Below are positions 1-11,811 of a DNA stretch of 64,000 nucleotides, piece after piece. Both the position numbers and the translations under genes were made by a program. The notes below the pieces were generated by a model that saw only the letters and a program-made list of their open reading frames with translations, had not been told where the DNA came from and did not search any database. The stretch spans positions 1,176,001 through 1,240,000 of the forward strand of contig NC_088321.1 of assembly GCF_910592395.1 (NCBI RefSeq). The letters run 5' to 3'. Within the stretch, counting starts at the first letter, position 1. Every line of letters starts with the position of its first letter. Origin of the DNA: Lineus longissimus (Eukaryota; Nemertea; Pilidiophora; Heteronemertea; Lineidae).

Positions 1-442
1 ACAGTTTCCACGGAATCAAAGTAAATATAATCGCGAGGATTGCTATTGAATATTTTTATTGGATTTCTATTCCAGAATAAATAATAAAAGGATAATGGAT
101 TTTAAAGCGAACTTCGTGCGTGCAACACAATAAATACCCTCCCTCAATCGGTATCAAAGCAATATGATGCGTCATCGAGTCATACGTGAGTTGTCCGCAT
201 GTTTGTCAGGCCGTAGCTCGCGGGCCGATCTTCGCCGGACTTATAAATGGCTCAGTACACAATTAAATCTGCTATGGGGTCCGTGTACATACATTGTCGT
301 GATTTAAACAAAAAACAATGCTGCGATTTTCATCAAACTTTGCAGAAGTGTAGCCCAATATCTTGTCAATGTCATAAGTGAATTTTAGAAAGTTCCAATG
401 ATTCTAAATTGTTTTATTAGCGTTTTCGTGAGACATGGCAGT
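1..442. other. no recognisable gene
   Basis: AT-rich sequence without a convincing exon or repeat boundary. I see nothing that I can assign before the inverted-repeat arm that begins near 443. Confidence 0.4.
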
Positions 443-628
443 ATACACCTTTACAGAAATGGGGCGCTGAGTGTCCGAAATAGTGATGTCATAAGGGGTA
501 ACTTGGCCTTATGGTGGAGGGACAAAGGAGATAGTCATGGTTGACCAACACACTTGAATGCCTTTAATGACGGACAAGGGGGAAAAGTTAGTTCCAATGC
601 AAGCCACCAATTTCGGGAAGCATGTATA
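443..628 (+). repeat. left arm of a 186-bp inverted repeat
   Basis: This stretch is an almost exact reverse complement of 2396-2581; both contain tgtccgaaatagtgatgtcat or its complement. The arms are about 1.77 kb apart. The arrangement resembles long terminal inverted repeats of a foldback or DNA transposon, but I find no transposase frame between them. Short ORFs in the two arms are simply the same sequence read in opposite directions. Confidence 0.8.
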
Positions 629-1169
629 TGACACGACGCGGGGACGTGTTTACTGCCTGAGAGAGAATATCTTTCCGACTCCGTAAAATCTAGAAAGTGA
701 GTTCCTATTTCAAAAGCGACCACGGTACCGCTGAAAAGTTGATTGTGATCTCAGTCCAGCAGGTATTGAGAAGATGTTAAAAGGAGGCCGGAACTTTGGT
801 GGTGCGTAATGGATTTTAACGTCGATTGATACGAGTTTCAACGCCAGTGTATTTGAAGCCTAGAAATTAACTGAACACGTGTGTCTATGATAGCGAGGCA
901 TTAATGGTTGCGTTGATAGTTCCCGGAGGGGCTGTGTGGAATATAATAAGGTCGTAGCTTGCCTCAGGGACAAATGTAATGGCAGGAGTCGATATTCCTG
1001 TATACAAATACAATATGTGTACATCGCAAGTACATTGCGTGTACCAAGATTATCATAGATAATTTTTGTACAGAATTTCACGCACAGCGAGCTTTGGGTG
1101 ATCGTTATTATACATTTTGCCTGTTTCCAATGATTCTAACACTTGTTATGGCGAATGTTGTGATTAGAT

Positions 1170-1300
1170 CTGGACCCGGTTGCTCAAAATAAGTGTTGTC
1201 GCTAACGCTGGCGTTAGATCTAACGGCTGAACTGAAGGAGATATGATAACGCCAGGTGAAGTCAGCGTTAGTGGCAGCGTTTGTTTTGAACAACTCCAGT
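1170..1300. mobile_element. MITE-like element with gttgttcaaaa terminal inverted repeats
   Basis: The left end (ctggacccggttgctcaaaa) is complementary to the right end (ttttgaacaactccag). Inner parts rich in aacgctggcgtta and gttagatctaac add further inverted symmetry. Related but rearranged sequence (ctgaaggagata, aacgccagcg, ttgttcaaaac) recurs near 12590-12720 and 13310-13360. It has no coding capacity. Non-autonomous DNA transposon by architecture. Confidence 0.55.
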
Positions 1301-2395
1301 CAATTAAAATGATGCAAATTAAAGCAGTTTGCGAAAATATTGAATTCTGTTCGTTTTGTTGTCTCAAAACATGCCAAAGGACTGATGATGACACCAGTGA
1401 CATTCATACGTCATCGTTTTATGTGTTTGAGAGTTTGAGAATTGTTTTTGGAACGCTAGAAGATAGATCGTTTTTTCTCCTTCTTGAAAAGTCATAGTCC
1501 AGCTGTCTATTGTTTGGTAACAACACCGACAGATGTTACAGGACAATTAATTGTTTGTATATTTCGATGACATTTTGCTCATAAAGTTTGTACAATGAAA
1601 ATTGTACTATGGTTTACGCTTTGAATATAAAATAGGTCTCGTTCCCAGCATCACGACAATGACTGACTGCGGGTGGTTACGAGGTTGAACAAATAACGTC
1701 ATTATGATCGGTATTTGGCAAGAGCAGGTTTTTCTCCCTCAGGTCGCAATTTGCAAATCTCCATTTTGATGGCAAATTAGTGCTTCTTCCTTCCCGCTCG
1801 TTAGCAATAAAATGAGGCTGATTACCGCATTCTGATTGGTTGTGGAGTCTGAGCTCTCTTTTGTTGGGAGGCGATTTGATAGGCTTTTGGGACTGTAAAC
1901 AGTTTGTGGCAGTCGTTTGTCAGTTGATACACTGTGTGTTTATTTGCAGGGTTGTGTATAAAAGATGGAATTAGCTCGATGAATCAGATGTCCTCTTGCT
2001 GGAGCGTCTTTCCTTGACTTGGTTAAGGTCTTGTGTACAATGTGGAATTTACTGGAACGAACAGGTTATTGCTTCCTGTCGGTTTGGTGTAACATGTTTA
2101 AGGAATTGATGCAGATATGGAAGGTTGTGAGTTGTCTCCGAAAGGGTGGAGCTAAAATGTTGGCCGAGGTTTGGGGCGAAACGACGGATCCACCCGAGCT
2201 GTGTTTGGTTAGACAACAAAAACCGATAGGTATCAACTTCTATTTATGACCATCTTTTCAGGCATTCTCTCCATCCACCCACTGTCATAAAGGACCAGTG
2301 TGGGCGTGGGATTAAGGTCAAGGGTACTCCTACTCGCCACGAGGCGCCGCCACGCGTACAGCCATGCTATCGTTGATCTAAATACTTTTCGATAG

Positions 2396-2581
2396 TATAC
2401 ATGCTTCCCGAAATTGGTGGCTTGCATTGGAACTAACTTTTTCCCCCTTGTCCGTCATTAAAGGCATTCAAGTGTGTTGGCCAACCATGACTATCTCCTT
2501 TGTCCCTCCACCATAAGGCCTAGTTTCCCCTTATGACATCACTATTTCGGACACTCAGCGCCCCATTTCTGGAAAGGTGTA
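2396..2581 (-). repeat. right arm of the 186-bp inverted repeat
   Basis: Reverse-complement partner of 443-628 with a few mismatches. It marks the right limit of a possible 2.1-kb element, 443-2581. Confidence 0.8.
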
Positions 2582-3568
2582 TAGCCAGCTGGTTTAAGGG
2601 CATGGGTTATAAAATCCAAGTCACTCTGTGGTGTCCGTCCAAATGCGATGTTCATGCAAGTTGAATGATTTTTCAATGATTCTGTTTGTAGAAGTCACGG
2701 CCCTGCTGGAAGATATTTTTGCACGGACTCCTCTCCATCATGAAGTCTTCTCATGACCGAGAGCACCTCCGTCATATTGGCGGTCATCACTTGTTATTGT
2801 CAGTAGTCTCGCTAGCTACAGCGCTTCACAAACACACTACGCAGCTCTCTCTGCGTCTATAATTGGCAATGAATCTCCAATGATGAATGTAACCTCACGA
2901 TAAGAAACATGTCAACTTCCGTAACTAGTAACCATTGTATGTTGAGTGACAGACGATTCGAGCTTGTGATAGCCGCTTTAATCATGAATCTCGGGGGTGA
3001 AGATATATTGTGATATGGGCTTTTAATAGCCCTTGTATTGCGACTTCACAATACCCCTGCAGACTTTTAACACGTTGTACCACACTTTTGTCACTGTTCA
3101 TGTAATCGAGAGTAGAATTGACGGCTTTTCTTGCTTCACTGCAACAAAATCTCTGTACCACATCACGTCGCTATGAAAATTCTCCACAGAAATTATCTTC
3201 AAACCTCCATTATCATAACCACTACCACACGTTCACAACCTCATTATTTCAAAAACCAAATATCCCATTCGGATTAATATCTCCTCAGAGAATCTCGCGA
3301 GATTATGTAAAAAATCGAACGCTCACTTGCTGTGACATAAAATCGTTAGTTTGGTTCTTACATCGGGACGCACGCCAGTAGCAGCTGACAGGAGAGTTAG
3401 GAATTAGATAAGGACGCAAGGAAATAACGCTATACTCCATTTTACGAGAAATGGCACTGCCAGCTTCGCAGTAAAAGCCTGCATTGTGTTAATTTGCCTA
3501 ACATCTCGCAGTTAAAAGAAATCCTGCCTAATTCTCGCGGTCTGTTGTCTTAAAACAAGGTCCGGTCC
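2582..3568. other. gene-free stretch
   Basis: No recognisable exon, RNA gene or internal repeat. The plus-strand frame at 3118-3381 has no domain and ordinary non-coding composition. Confidence 0.4.
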
Positions 3569-3775
3569 ATTGTTCCAATGCTCGCACCTACATGTGGGCC
3601 TAACTTCCCATTGTTCCAATGCTCGCACCTACATGTGGGCCTAACTTCCCATTGTTCCAATGCTCGCACCTACATGTGGGCCTAACTTCCCATTGTTCCA
3701 ATGCTCGCACCTACATGTGGGCCTAACTTCCCATTGTTCCAATGCTCGCACCTACGTGGGGGCCTAACTTCCCAT
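3569..3775. repeat. 41-bp tandem repeat, five copies
   Basis: The unit starts attgttccaatgctcgcacc and continues tacatgtgggcctaacttccc. Copies start at about 3569, 3610, 3651, 3692 and 3733; the last has 'tacgtggggg' instead of 'tacatgtggg'. The near identity of the units implies recent expansion. Short ORFs here are products of the repeat. Confidence 0.95.
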
Positions 3776-4840
3776 TCTCCCAATGCCTCCTCAACAAGTT
3801 CAATCTTGTTAATATCGACCCCCACGGAGCATCTTCATGTGAGTCGATGTGCTTTAACCGATGCAAACCAACATCCTTGCATATTCAATTGAAGGTTCGT
3901 TTGAAGAGAACTGTGATGATAAACTGGATGGTGTTTTCGGCATCCCAATGAGGCGTGCGACATGAAAGACACATTTCTTACACTTCGCTTGACTGAAAAA
4001 TACCTTTGAAGTTCTGTGGTGGTCCGTGATTTATCGGAGCCTGCCGACGTGGCCATTTCGGAGGAAGAACAACTTCGTTGATACAGGGTGTCAGAAAAAA
4101 CAATTGGTTAATTCATCAGCATGTTTCAGGGTAAAATTAAATCCTTTCCAAGAAAATGTGATACCAGAACAAAATATTTCAGCTATTTTTTGTCGTAAGT
4201 CTTTAAGACAAGTGGCTTAATCCTTCATGAAAGATATAGTAGAACACCTTTTCTATAGGGGGACACTATTCGTGTTACACCAGGTTGCGTTGATCACCAT
4301 CATCATCATAATCAATGCTGCGTGGTAACAAGACCTAGGCCTTGCCTGGCCTTTATTTCATACCATGTGACGGACTGTTTGTCCAGAAGAATTTGTATGA
4401 CGTCATATGGTTGAGGTCTCCGCCGTGTTTATGATACGCCAATAACGATCTCGCGTACATTGACGAGTTTCTCGGCATTTCTTCAGCGCGAAGAGTAAAA
4501 GCTGCATTCCCCTACCCTCACCATTGGCAACGGTTGCCAAGTGATACTTGAAACGTGTACAAGCGTGCATTTGGTCTCCACCGGTTTTGGATGCAAATAA
4601 AGCGCCATCCTCTCATTGGGAGATTAAAAAAAGCTGATCTCACAACGGAGTTGTTTTATCATTGGCGTCTAGTCTCGATTTCCGTCTTTCATTCATTCAA
4701 GCCATTAAAGCTGAAATGATTAATGCCTACCGATGCCAAGACCTTTGCAACCGAATCCGTGATGTTTTCATCGAATCGATTTGATATGTGATTTTACGTT
4801 TCTGCTGTGTTTTTGTTATAACTTGTAAAGCCACACGTCA
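3776..4840. other. gene-free stretch
   Basis: Contains a copy of a short 'atcgacccccacg' motif at 3815 that recurs at 5667, 18304 and 28453. Nothing else is recognisable. Confidence 0.4.
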
Positions 4841-5298
4841 ACAGTAATATTACACAAAAACTGTTTGAATCTTTGGTTAAAAAAAACACAAATAACGACC
4901 AGTTGGAAACAGCAAATAACACACAACACGTACAGTATATAATAATAATAATAATAGCTTTATTCACATAAACTAATAGTTTGTAGTGATTACAGAGAAA
5001 ATTTCAACACAAAAATTACATATATATCTATATTTCGCTGGTGCGTATTTCCTTTTGCCGTTTTTTTGCGAATTGCAAATATTTTGCGGCATAGAATAAT
5101 GTTCAAAGTGTACGAATATTTATACTAAAGGAGTTTCTCCGATCATCAGTTGGAATCCTGCCGGTGTGTGACAGCAATTATTGGAATTATTGTCAACAAT
5201 AATATTACACAAAATCTGTTTGAAGCTTTGGTTCAAAAAAACACAAATAATAACTAGTTGGAAACATCAAATTACACACAACACGTACAGTATATAGA
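4841..5298. repeat. interleaved dispersed repeats
   Basis: Segment 4841-4940 (from 'taatattacacaaaaactg' to 'cacacaacacgtacag') is repeated at 5199-5295. Segment 5034-5168 (from 'ttcgctggtgcgtatttcc' to 'gaatcctgccggtgtg') is repeated at 5980-6116. An (AAT)n run at 4939-4957 could be the 3' tail of a minus-strand retroelement. The alternation looks like a segmental duplication later interrupted by insertions. Confidence 0.75.
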
Positions 5299-5979
5299 TG
5301 ATATAGGGTCTATTTCACAAAAGCATATTTCACAAACACATATTTTCGCAAACAAATTTACATTAGCGTTAACTCTTTCGAACATCTTAGAAAGGGGACA
5401 TCGTCCTGAAATCGAAAGTTACTAGATGTTTGGTTCGGATTTGCCAGTGATGTTACATCATTATCCATTCACTCCACATACGATACTAACCCCCCCCCCT
5501 AACTAGATCTACCTCTAGTAGCGGTGGACTCATTAGACATGCTTAGATGTAAGTTATTTTGCTCCTTGAGCCCCAGCCCTGATCCATTGTCAAAGCCCGC
5601 TAACGCCTTGGCTTTAGTTCCCGCTTTTCTGCTGCCATACCATAGGGTTATCAGCGCAAATGGATGACATCGACCCCCACGAAACAACTCCCATGAGGGC
5701 CCATAGCCTTCAACCGCCAAGAGCAAATAAAGTCATGGAAATCTGACGTGGTAAAGTATGATAACCTTTAGACGATCCCCGCATAAAAAAACACACACCC
5801 AGTCATAAAAATTACATGTGACAATACGCCAGCTCAGCTAAAACGCCCAGATATATAATTGATAATTGGGTAGTAAAGTATTATTACAGTGTACTGATGA
5901 TGTGTGTCAATTATAATTATTCGGGCGTTGCCTTTTTTCTGCCTTCAAGTTAAAGGTAACACCTACATTACTGAAGCTT
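5299..5979. other. gene-free stretch
   Basis: Holds a nine-base C run at about 5490 and an 'atcgacccccacgaaac' motif at 5667 shared with 18304, 25799 and 28453. The 75-codon minus-strand frame at 5499-5726 runs through that repeat and is not a gene. Confidence 0.4.
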
Positions 5980-6116
5980 TAGTTCGCTGGTGCGTATTTC
6001 CTTTTGCCATTTTTTTGCTAATTGCAAATATTTTGCGGCATAGAATAATGTTCAAAGTGTACCAATATTTATACTAAAGGAGTTTCTCCGATCATCAGTT
6101 GGAATCCTGCCGGTGT
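5980..6116. repeat. second copy of the 5034-5168 repeat
   Basis: About 135 bp, nearly identical to 5034-5168. Its right end (ctgccggtgtg) is where the MITE at 6113 begins, whereas the first copy continues with 'tgacagcaatta'. Confidence 0.85.
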
Positions 6117-6284
6117 GCAAGGGATAGTAGTCCTAGGGCTGATAGTCCGTGTAACAATAGCCTGCATTGCTAAATGTTTTGGTTAGGGTTAGCGGTACAA
6201 TAGATCATGCTGCTTAATTGGTCAAATACAATGCTACCGGACTATGACTCCAGGGGGACTATATCCGCTGTCACACCGGGATGT
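6110..6284. mobile_element. CCGG-flanked MITE, family A, copy 1
   Basis: About 170 bp. It starts CCGGTGTGcaagggatagtagtcc and ends ggactatatccgctgtCACACCGG, so the ends form an imperfect inverted repeat of about 24 bp. A nearly identical copy lies at 33970-34138. The interior includes ggttagggttagcgg and has no coding capacity. It shares the subterminal ccagggggac and the CCGG context with family B (18715, 23767, 25836). Confidence 0.8.
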
Positions 6285-6299
6285 CGCAGCAATCATGAG

Positions 6300-6475
6300 A
6301 ACCACAACAATGAATAATTTCTTTACTGTTTTGAGTATTTAACTTCATCATTACAAATTCCTCTACTGCAAGTGCGTCGATCGCAAGTCCCCTTTCGCAT
6401 GTTCTGACGACGTTCAACAACCCTCGGCTCGCCGCATCCGCCTCTCGTTCACATGTTTCACACGCGCGGCCCAGA
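6300..6475 (-). pseudogene. fragment of a fourth TRIM-like paralogue (Cys-rich tail)
   Basis: Read on the minus strand, one frame begins RACETCEREADAASRG, which matches the tail of the 9281-11645 gene (CETCERKAD). A frame shift later the sequence reads RRQNMRKGTCDRRTC, matching ECRQKGTCTCGTC. The order and spacing follow the Cys-rich C-terminus of the neighbouring genes but the reading frame is broken. It lies about 60 bp beyond the stop codon of the first complete gene. It is best explained as a decayed duplicate of the last part of the gene. An unrecognised extra exon is less likely because of the frame break. Confidence 0.6.
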
Positions 6476-6534
6476 ATCATATATGTTGCATCTTACTCCA
6501 GCATCTGCGAGGCTCTTCTAAACCTATAAGCCCG

Positions 6535-8296
6535 TTAAGGGAACCTGTACATCTTTTTAGTAATGCCAAAATTAGACGTAAGCCTAGATCCACAACGATA
6601 TCCCCCCTCTATTTCATTACACCTTCCATCCCCGTAGAGCTTTGAACGATTAAAAACACATTCACATGTCCCGCAGGTGCATATCCCCTTCTGACGACAT
6701 TCTGCCTCTCTGGTAAAATTTGGCCACTTGAATTCCTCTTCACACGTTTCACACACACATGGCCCACCTGCACCACATATAGGCCCTGGATCCCGAAAGC
6801 CGCCAATCTCACAATCAAGCTTCCTCGGATAAAATCTCACGGCCTTCCCACGAAGTTCGCTGAAAGTTTGTTGATAGTTTGCCCTGTCCATCTTATAAGC
6901 AGGATGGGCTTCCTGCAACTTGTCTAGCTTTTGCTTGAACACTACCAGCTGTTCGATGTAGGTCGAATGTAGCTCTGCCTGCTCGCTCAGGAGCTGATCC
7001 GCTGCAGCGGCAACATCAGCAGATGCCTTCTGTAACTCTGGCATTGCCTCCAACCGTTTCTCCATCACTCTCACAACCTCATGGTCGGCCCTAACTTGTT
7101 TCTTCAAAACCTCCTTATTCTTCAGGATCTCCTCAATACACTTCTCAGCGTGGTCTTCAATCGACTTGATCAACACGTCCTCCATTTCTTGTGCAGATGC
7201 TTTCAATTCCTTCAGTTCTTTTTCATCGGACCTCAACATCTCCAACCATTTCTTTTGATATTCCATTCCGATTCTAACTTCATCAAATTCCACGAAAACA
7301 GCCTCGTTGATCGTTTCAATTTCATGTCCAACATGTTCTATAGACATGCAAACATGGCAGATGTTCTCTGAACATGAAGCACAAACAAGCTCGAGTGGTT
7401 CATCATGGATGGTACATCGGTCATTCCTTGACCGTCCAATGACGGTTACTACGTGTTTCTGAGTAGCTTTATTTAGTCTATGCGCGATTGAGCAGTTCAC
7501 ACACAGTGGCAGCTGCTTGCACTTGATACAGACGTGGGTAGCTCTAACTGGCTCGCCGTTGAAGTGGCAGATTTTACAGTTGGTACCCGTCTTCTTCAGA
7601 TTCTTTGTCGCGAGTTCTGGTGCCCCGGTTCCGTCAGGTTGTCCCTCCTTACCGGGACCACCAGTACTGTTGACTCCTTGGCCACCATACCCTTCTATCA
7701 CACACTGGGGGCAAGCGAAGTCAGGCGACGACAGACAGTTTTCACAGTAGAAATGCTGGCACGTGTCCACCTAAAAAGATCCAAGGCATTGATAAAATCA
7801 GTATCCTAAAACCGTCTGAAAACTATGATCGTGTTTTTGTTTATGTACGGTGTATTTTCAGTACAAAACAAGTAGCTAAAAATGAAGTGTTTAAGATAAC
7901 AACTGACGTACAACGAATATGAGTGGCATCTACATGTACGAGCGTGTTTTGGCGCTATTAAGGTGATTGCCCATCACGTTGAATCGTGAACCGAAACTTT
8001 GTGTGCCAGTCCAAGCAAGCGATCCGAACCAATTGGTATTGGGAACAATTTTTTATTGAAAAGATGTTGCCAGTTTCTCATGTTTAGTCCCCTTCAACAC
8101 CACCCCCCCCCCCCCCCCCCCCCCCCCCATTCGTAGGAGGCTGGGAAAGACTTCTTCCGCTCATGCAGTGCCATTTCATAAAGGTGTTGGTTCCTCAACA
8201 TCGTATCAACAATGGCAAAATCATCCTTACTTTTTTGACAGCTGGAGCTTCTAGACACACCACACACGTCTTCTCTTTTGTCTCGGAAGTTGCCAT
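6535..8296 (-). CDS. RING/B-box/coiled-coil protein (TRIM-type E3 ligase-like), gene 1
   Basis: Two coding exons: 8296-8231 (22 codons) and 7770-6535, joined in phase 0 across a 460-bp intron (donor AAA|GTAAGG, acceptor TTTTTAG|GTG), giving about 433 residues. The exon junction splits the RING finger: C11-V-V-C14 lies in exon 1, and C26-Q-H28, C31, C34, C42, C45 in exon 2. B-box 1 follows (first Cys near 87), then B-box 2 (about 141-171, C-x2-H...H-x2-H) and a long coiled coil (about 180-310). The tail is rich in Cys (GGPCVCETC, CTCGTCECVF). No B30.2 or NHL domain is present. TRIM proteins usually act as ubiquitin ligases that dimerise through the coiled coil; that role is inferred. The first Met was chosen because the same ATG context (attcaacATGGC) occurs in gene 2. 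Confidence 0.87.
8103..8128. repeat. 26-base poly-C tract inside the RING intron of gene 1
   Basis: An uninterrupted run of C on the plus strand, which is G on the transcribed RNA. It lies about 100 bp from the donor of the gene 1 intron. Such a run can form an i-motif or G-quadruplex and is prone to length change; assembly length may be unreliable. Confidence 0.9.
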
Positions 8297-8689
8297 GTTG
8301 AATCAGGGCCTTGGAACCTGGAACGAGTCAACAAATCACGCAGGGTCTCCCAACTATGACAGCACTTACCAAATGCATAGCCGTCTCCACGAGTATAAAA
8401 GGGTGAACCTGGAGATAGGTTATGTTGGTTTTCTTGTCGTGGTAATCAAGAAAAACGCCGCCACATAAGACCCGATCAGACGACTTGTAACGAGTACATC
8501 ATTGAGACCACATCCGATTGGAATCGGGGTGGATCCGATAGAATCCGAATGCAGTTTTTGGGTGCACGTCTGAACGGCCCTATGCCCAATAGGCTAGGGC
8601 CTATGACCATCACAACCGACGCTTGAGCTTGGCTGATAGTAACTTTACTTTCTTGATATTGAAAATGTGAAGTATATAGTGCTACTTAC

Positions 8690-8889
8690 CTTCATACCAG
8701 ACGATGTAAAAGAGTTTGAAGGAGATTTTTGAATGTATCGAAAGAAGTCTCAGACATGCACTACCGCCTGGGTCTTTCAACGAATGTGTGCCAGTTCTTG
8801 TTTGGTGTGTGTCATCTGGTATAAAGTAGTCTATCCGTGGTTCGGCGAACCCGATGTGAGGAAACTGACCTAGTTTCTCATTCAATCGA
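8690..8889 (-). promoter_or_regulatory. probable 5'UTR exon and promoter-proximal region of gene 1
   Basis: A donor AAG|GTAAGTAG lies at 8690/8689 on the minus strand. Its partner acceptor CGTTCCAG|GTTCC lies about 15 bp upstream of the gene 1 ATG. The segment near 8843-8890 (cgaacccgatgtgaggaaactgacc) resembles 12432-12488 upstream of gene 2, so the duplication carried the leader exon. The 5' end of the exon is not defined. Confidence 0.5.
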
Positions 8890-9280
8890 TATCAGAGAGG
8901 TTAAGGTTTTGATCCGAGACCGAGAATTGACAATACAAGCATGATTTTGTACATCCACACCAAGACACATTTCTTTAGATAAAATTATAAATTGTGTAGG
9001 TCAATTTAGTATAATGCTCATGAACTTTTTGTCATGGTTTTGCTTTAGACAATGTTAGAATATACGCGTAGGTTTGCTAACTACTGGCCGGCACGTAAAA
9101 AAACTTGTCGAGGGACGTTGCAGGTGTTTTATGCTTGTGTCAATCTTTTTTTCTATAATTTTGTTTTGCATTCGATAGACTCAATGACCTGCTAACTAAC
9201 CTGAACTAACCCGATGCTTTCAAAAATATTCCAGCCTCGTAGACGCTGCTGTCCAAAATTTGTCAATGGCGGCACGCTTA

Positions 9281-11645
9281 TCAAGGGATATAGTTTTGAA
9301 CAGCAATTATATTCTCGCATCGCATTGCGCGGCCTTCACATTCTACGTATGATCCGCATCTGTTACATCGTGTGTCGTGATCGCATTGGAATTTACAAGC
9401 GCAACGTCCTTTCTTGTTGATCCGCGCGCGATTAAACACACACCCACATGTCCCGCAGGTACACGTTCCTTTCTGACGACATTCATCAACTCGAGACGAG
9501 TCAGCCTTCCGTTCACACGTTTCACATACACATGGACCACCATCATTACACCTTGGCACGGCATACAGGTCTTCGAAGCCTCCAATATTGCAATTAGGCA
9601 TCCTCGGATAAAATCTAATGGAATTCTCCCGAAGTTCCTTGAAAGCTCGTTGATACTTTTTCTTGTTCAACTCATAAGCATGGTGGCCTTCCTTCAACTC
9701 ATCCAACTGCGTCTTCAGACCTATCAACTTCTTTACGAAAGTCGAATGTAGCTCTGCCTGCTCGTTCAGGAGCTGATCTGCTGCAGCGACAACATCAGCA
9801 GATGCCTTCTGTAACTCTGACATTGCCTCCAACCAGTTCTCCATCACTCTCACAACCTCACAATCAGCCTTAACTTGCGTTTTTAAAACCTCCTTCTTCT
9901 TCATGATCTCCTTAATACACTTCTCAGCGTGGTCTTCAATCGACTTGATCAACACGTCCTCAATTTCTTGTGCAATTGCTTTCGATGCCTGCAGTTCTTT
10001 GTCATCGGACTTTAACACATCCAACCATTCCTCTTCAATCTCCAAAGCACTCCTGACCTTTTCCACCTCGGTGTTGACCACGTCATTGAAAGTTTCGACA
10101 TCATGGTCCACGTGATCTAACGAAACACACACATGACAGACAATTAGGGAGCACGTGGTACAGAACAGCGTGAGAGGCTCGTTATGGGCATCACACAGAA
10201 CCTCTTGCTTGTTAAAGGTGTAAACCAGACAAGTCACAACATGGTTCTTTGTAAATTTATTCTTTCGATGCGCCAGAGAGCACTCTAAACACAACGGCAT
10301 GTTCCTACATTCTCTGCACACGTTTACAGCTTTAACTGTCGTCCCTCTGTGATGGCAGAGCTTACAAATCGCAGCTACGAGAGGGGCATTGTTACAGTCC
10401 CCAGCGGTGGGCTTTTCGGATTCTCCTCTGGCAGCCAGCTCCTTTTTAGAACGGCCTGATTCTAGGTTGTCATTTACACACTGTGGGCAGGAAAAGTTGG
10501 GCGAAGATAGACAGTTTTCGCAGTAGGAATGCTGGCACGTGTCAACCTGAAATAGCCAAGAATGGTCATTTCTTCAACTGCGTATCAGGACCGAGCTAAA
10601 AGTGAATATGGTAAAGTGTTGTCAAATGAAAGTTGTTATACCATTGCTACTTGCTCCTAATGAGAACACAACTTCTCATGAGTGAAGTCATTGGCATAAT
10701 CTTGGGTTTCGTTCGGTTCTTTTAATCAGCTACGGTTCGTAATCCAAGTATTGCTCTTGGTGCGGAACCCGTTTCCTGCTCATGTATCACATTGTTTTAC
10801 TTTGGTGCCTTGCGACAGTCGTGAATCCAAGAATCTGCGGACTGTGTACCAATCCAAGTCAAACATTTGAGCAAGTTCACCGGTGGGGAATTAACTTTCG
10901 ATATCTGTTATAAGTTTTATCTGTCGACGTTCAGTCTCTCATTTTTATGGGCAGTGCTGAAGCTGTGATGTTTGACCAGCACATATCTAAGTGGAAGACT
11001 GTGTTCCAGGCAGTGGGCTCTTTAAGAGTGATCCTACATCTACACCTACTTGCAGGTGTGTCCACTATTTCTGGGCCGTGGCAGTAGGACTTTGGAATCC
11101 CAGCTGAAGGGAGCAGTTTGAAGAATACAGCTACATGTACTATCCGACTCATTATGTTGTTAGTGTTTGGTTGAAAAGCTTGAAGTAAATTAGGAGTGGA
11201 TTTAGAAGATACTGCCTCATAGCCCAGTGGTCAACACTGCTGGCTACCACGCAATAGGGCCCGGGTTCGATCCCGGGAAGAACCCAGGATTGTATTTCTG
11301 GATGAACCGGCGTGGCTTTCAAGGAACTAAAATTCCTGGCTCTTCACAACACGTACACTAACGTATGAAATAGTCGAGGGTCTGTCGGATGAGACTAAAA
11401 GCCGTGGTCCCTTGTACCTGAGTGTCTATGCCAGGGCAAGTAAAAGATCCCACATAGGTGGACAGTAGCCTATAGTGGACTCCATACCTCCGGCAAAAAT
11501 CCAATAGGGTTACGACGCCGGTAATGATGATGAATGATGATGAAAAAGCTTCAGTTCAACAAAGTACATTATTTCATACCTTTCTGACATCAGGCGCCTC
11601 CAAGCATATCATGCACAAGTCTCGCTTGGTATCGGAAGCTGCCAT
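9281..11645 (-). CDS. RING/B-box/coiled-coil protein (TRIM-type E3 ligase-like), gene 2
   Basis: Exons 11645-11580 (22 codons, MAASDTKRDLCMICLEAPDV...) and 10546-9281 are joined in phase 0 (donor AAG|GTATGA, acceptor ATTTCAG|GTT), giving about 443 residues. The RING is completed in exon 2 by VDTCQHSYCENC and CPQC. Two B-boxes follow (CKLC..., and CDAH...CSLIVCHVC with terminal His), then the coiled coil, then the longest Cys-rich tail of the three genes: GGPCVCETC, GTCTCGTCGCVF, GRCACKFQC and CNRCGS. The first in-frame Met of the large exon is not the start, because the frame is open back to the splice acceptor and continues into the RING exon. The intron of 1033 bp carries a SINE (11218-11540). 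Coiled-coil segments are much closer to gene 1 than the B-boxes are. Confidence 0.87.
11218..11540 (+). mobile_element. tRNA-derived SINE (family 1, copy 1)
   Basis: The head has a Pol III A box (TAGCCCAGTGG) and B box (GGGTTCGATCCC) about 35 bp apart. A tRNA-unrelated body follows (cctggctcttcacaacacg, taaaagatccc) and the element ends in a gatgatgaatgatgatg simple repeat. A degenerate relative is at 24031-24230. It sits in the RING intron of gene 2, antisense to the gene. Confidence 0.8.
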
Positions 11646-11811
11646 GTTGAATCAGATGGTTCGGACCTGGAAAAATAAAGCAGTTTGATTAGGGAATGAC
11701 ATGCATGTGGCCCTGGGAATCATTTATTTCTAATTATGCTATAAGACATAACTAGTAGGAGGCATTTTCCGACTTCTTTTAAAATTGTTTCCCGAACTTT
11801 TTCCTGATTTA

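Noticed and set aside
3569-3775. regular direct repeats considered as a CRISPR-like array
   Set aside because: Units are contiguous with no unique spacers, and the context is a eukaryotic genome.
8163-8468. 101-codon plus-strand ORF over the first exon of TRIM gene 1
   Set aside because: It is the complementary strand of a real exon and its flanking intron.
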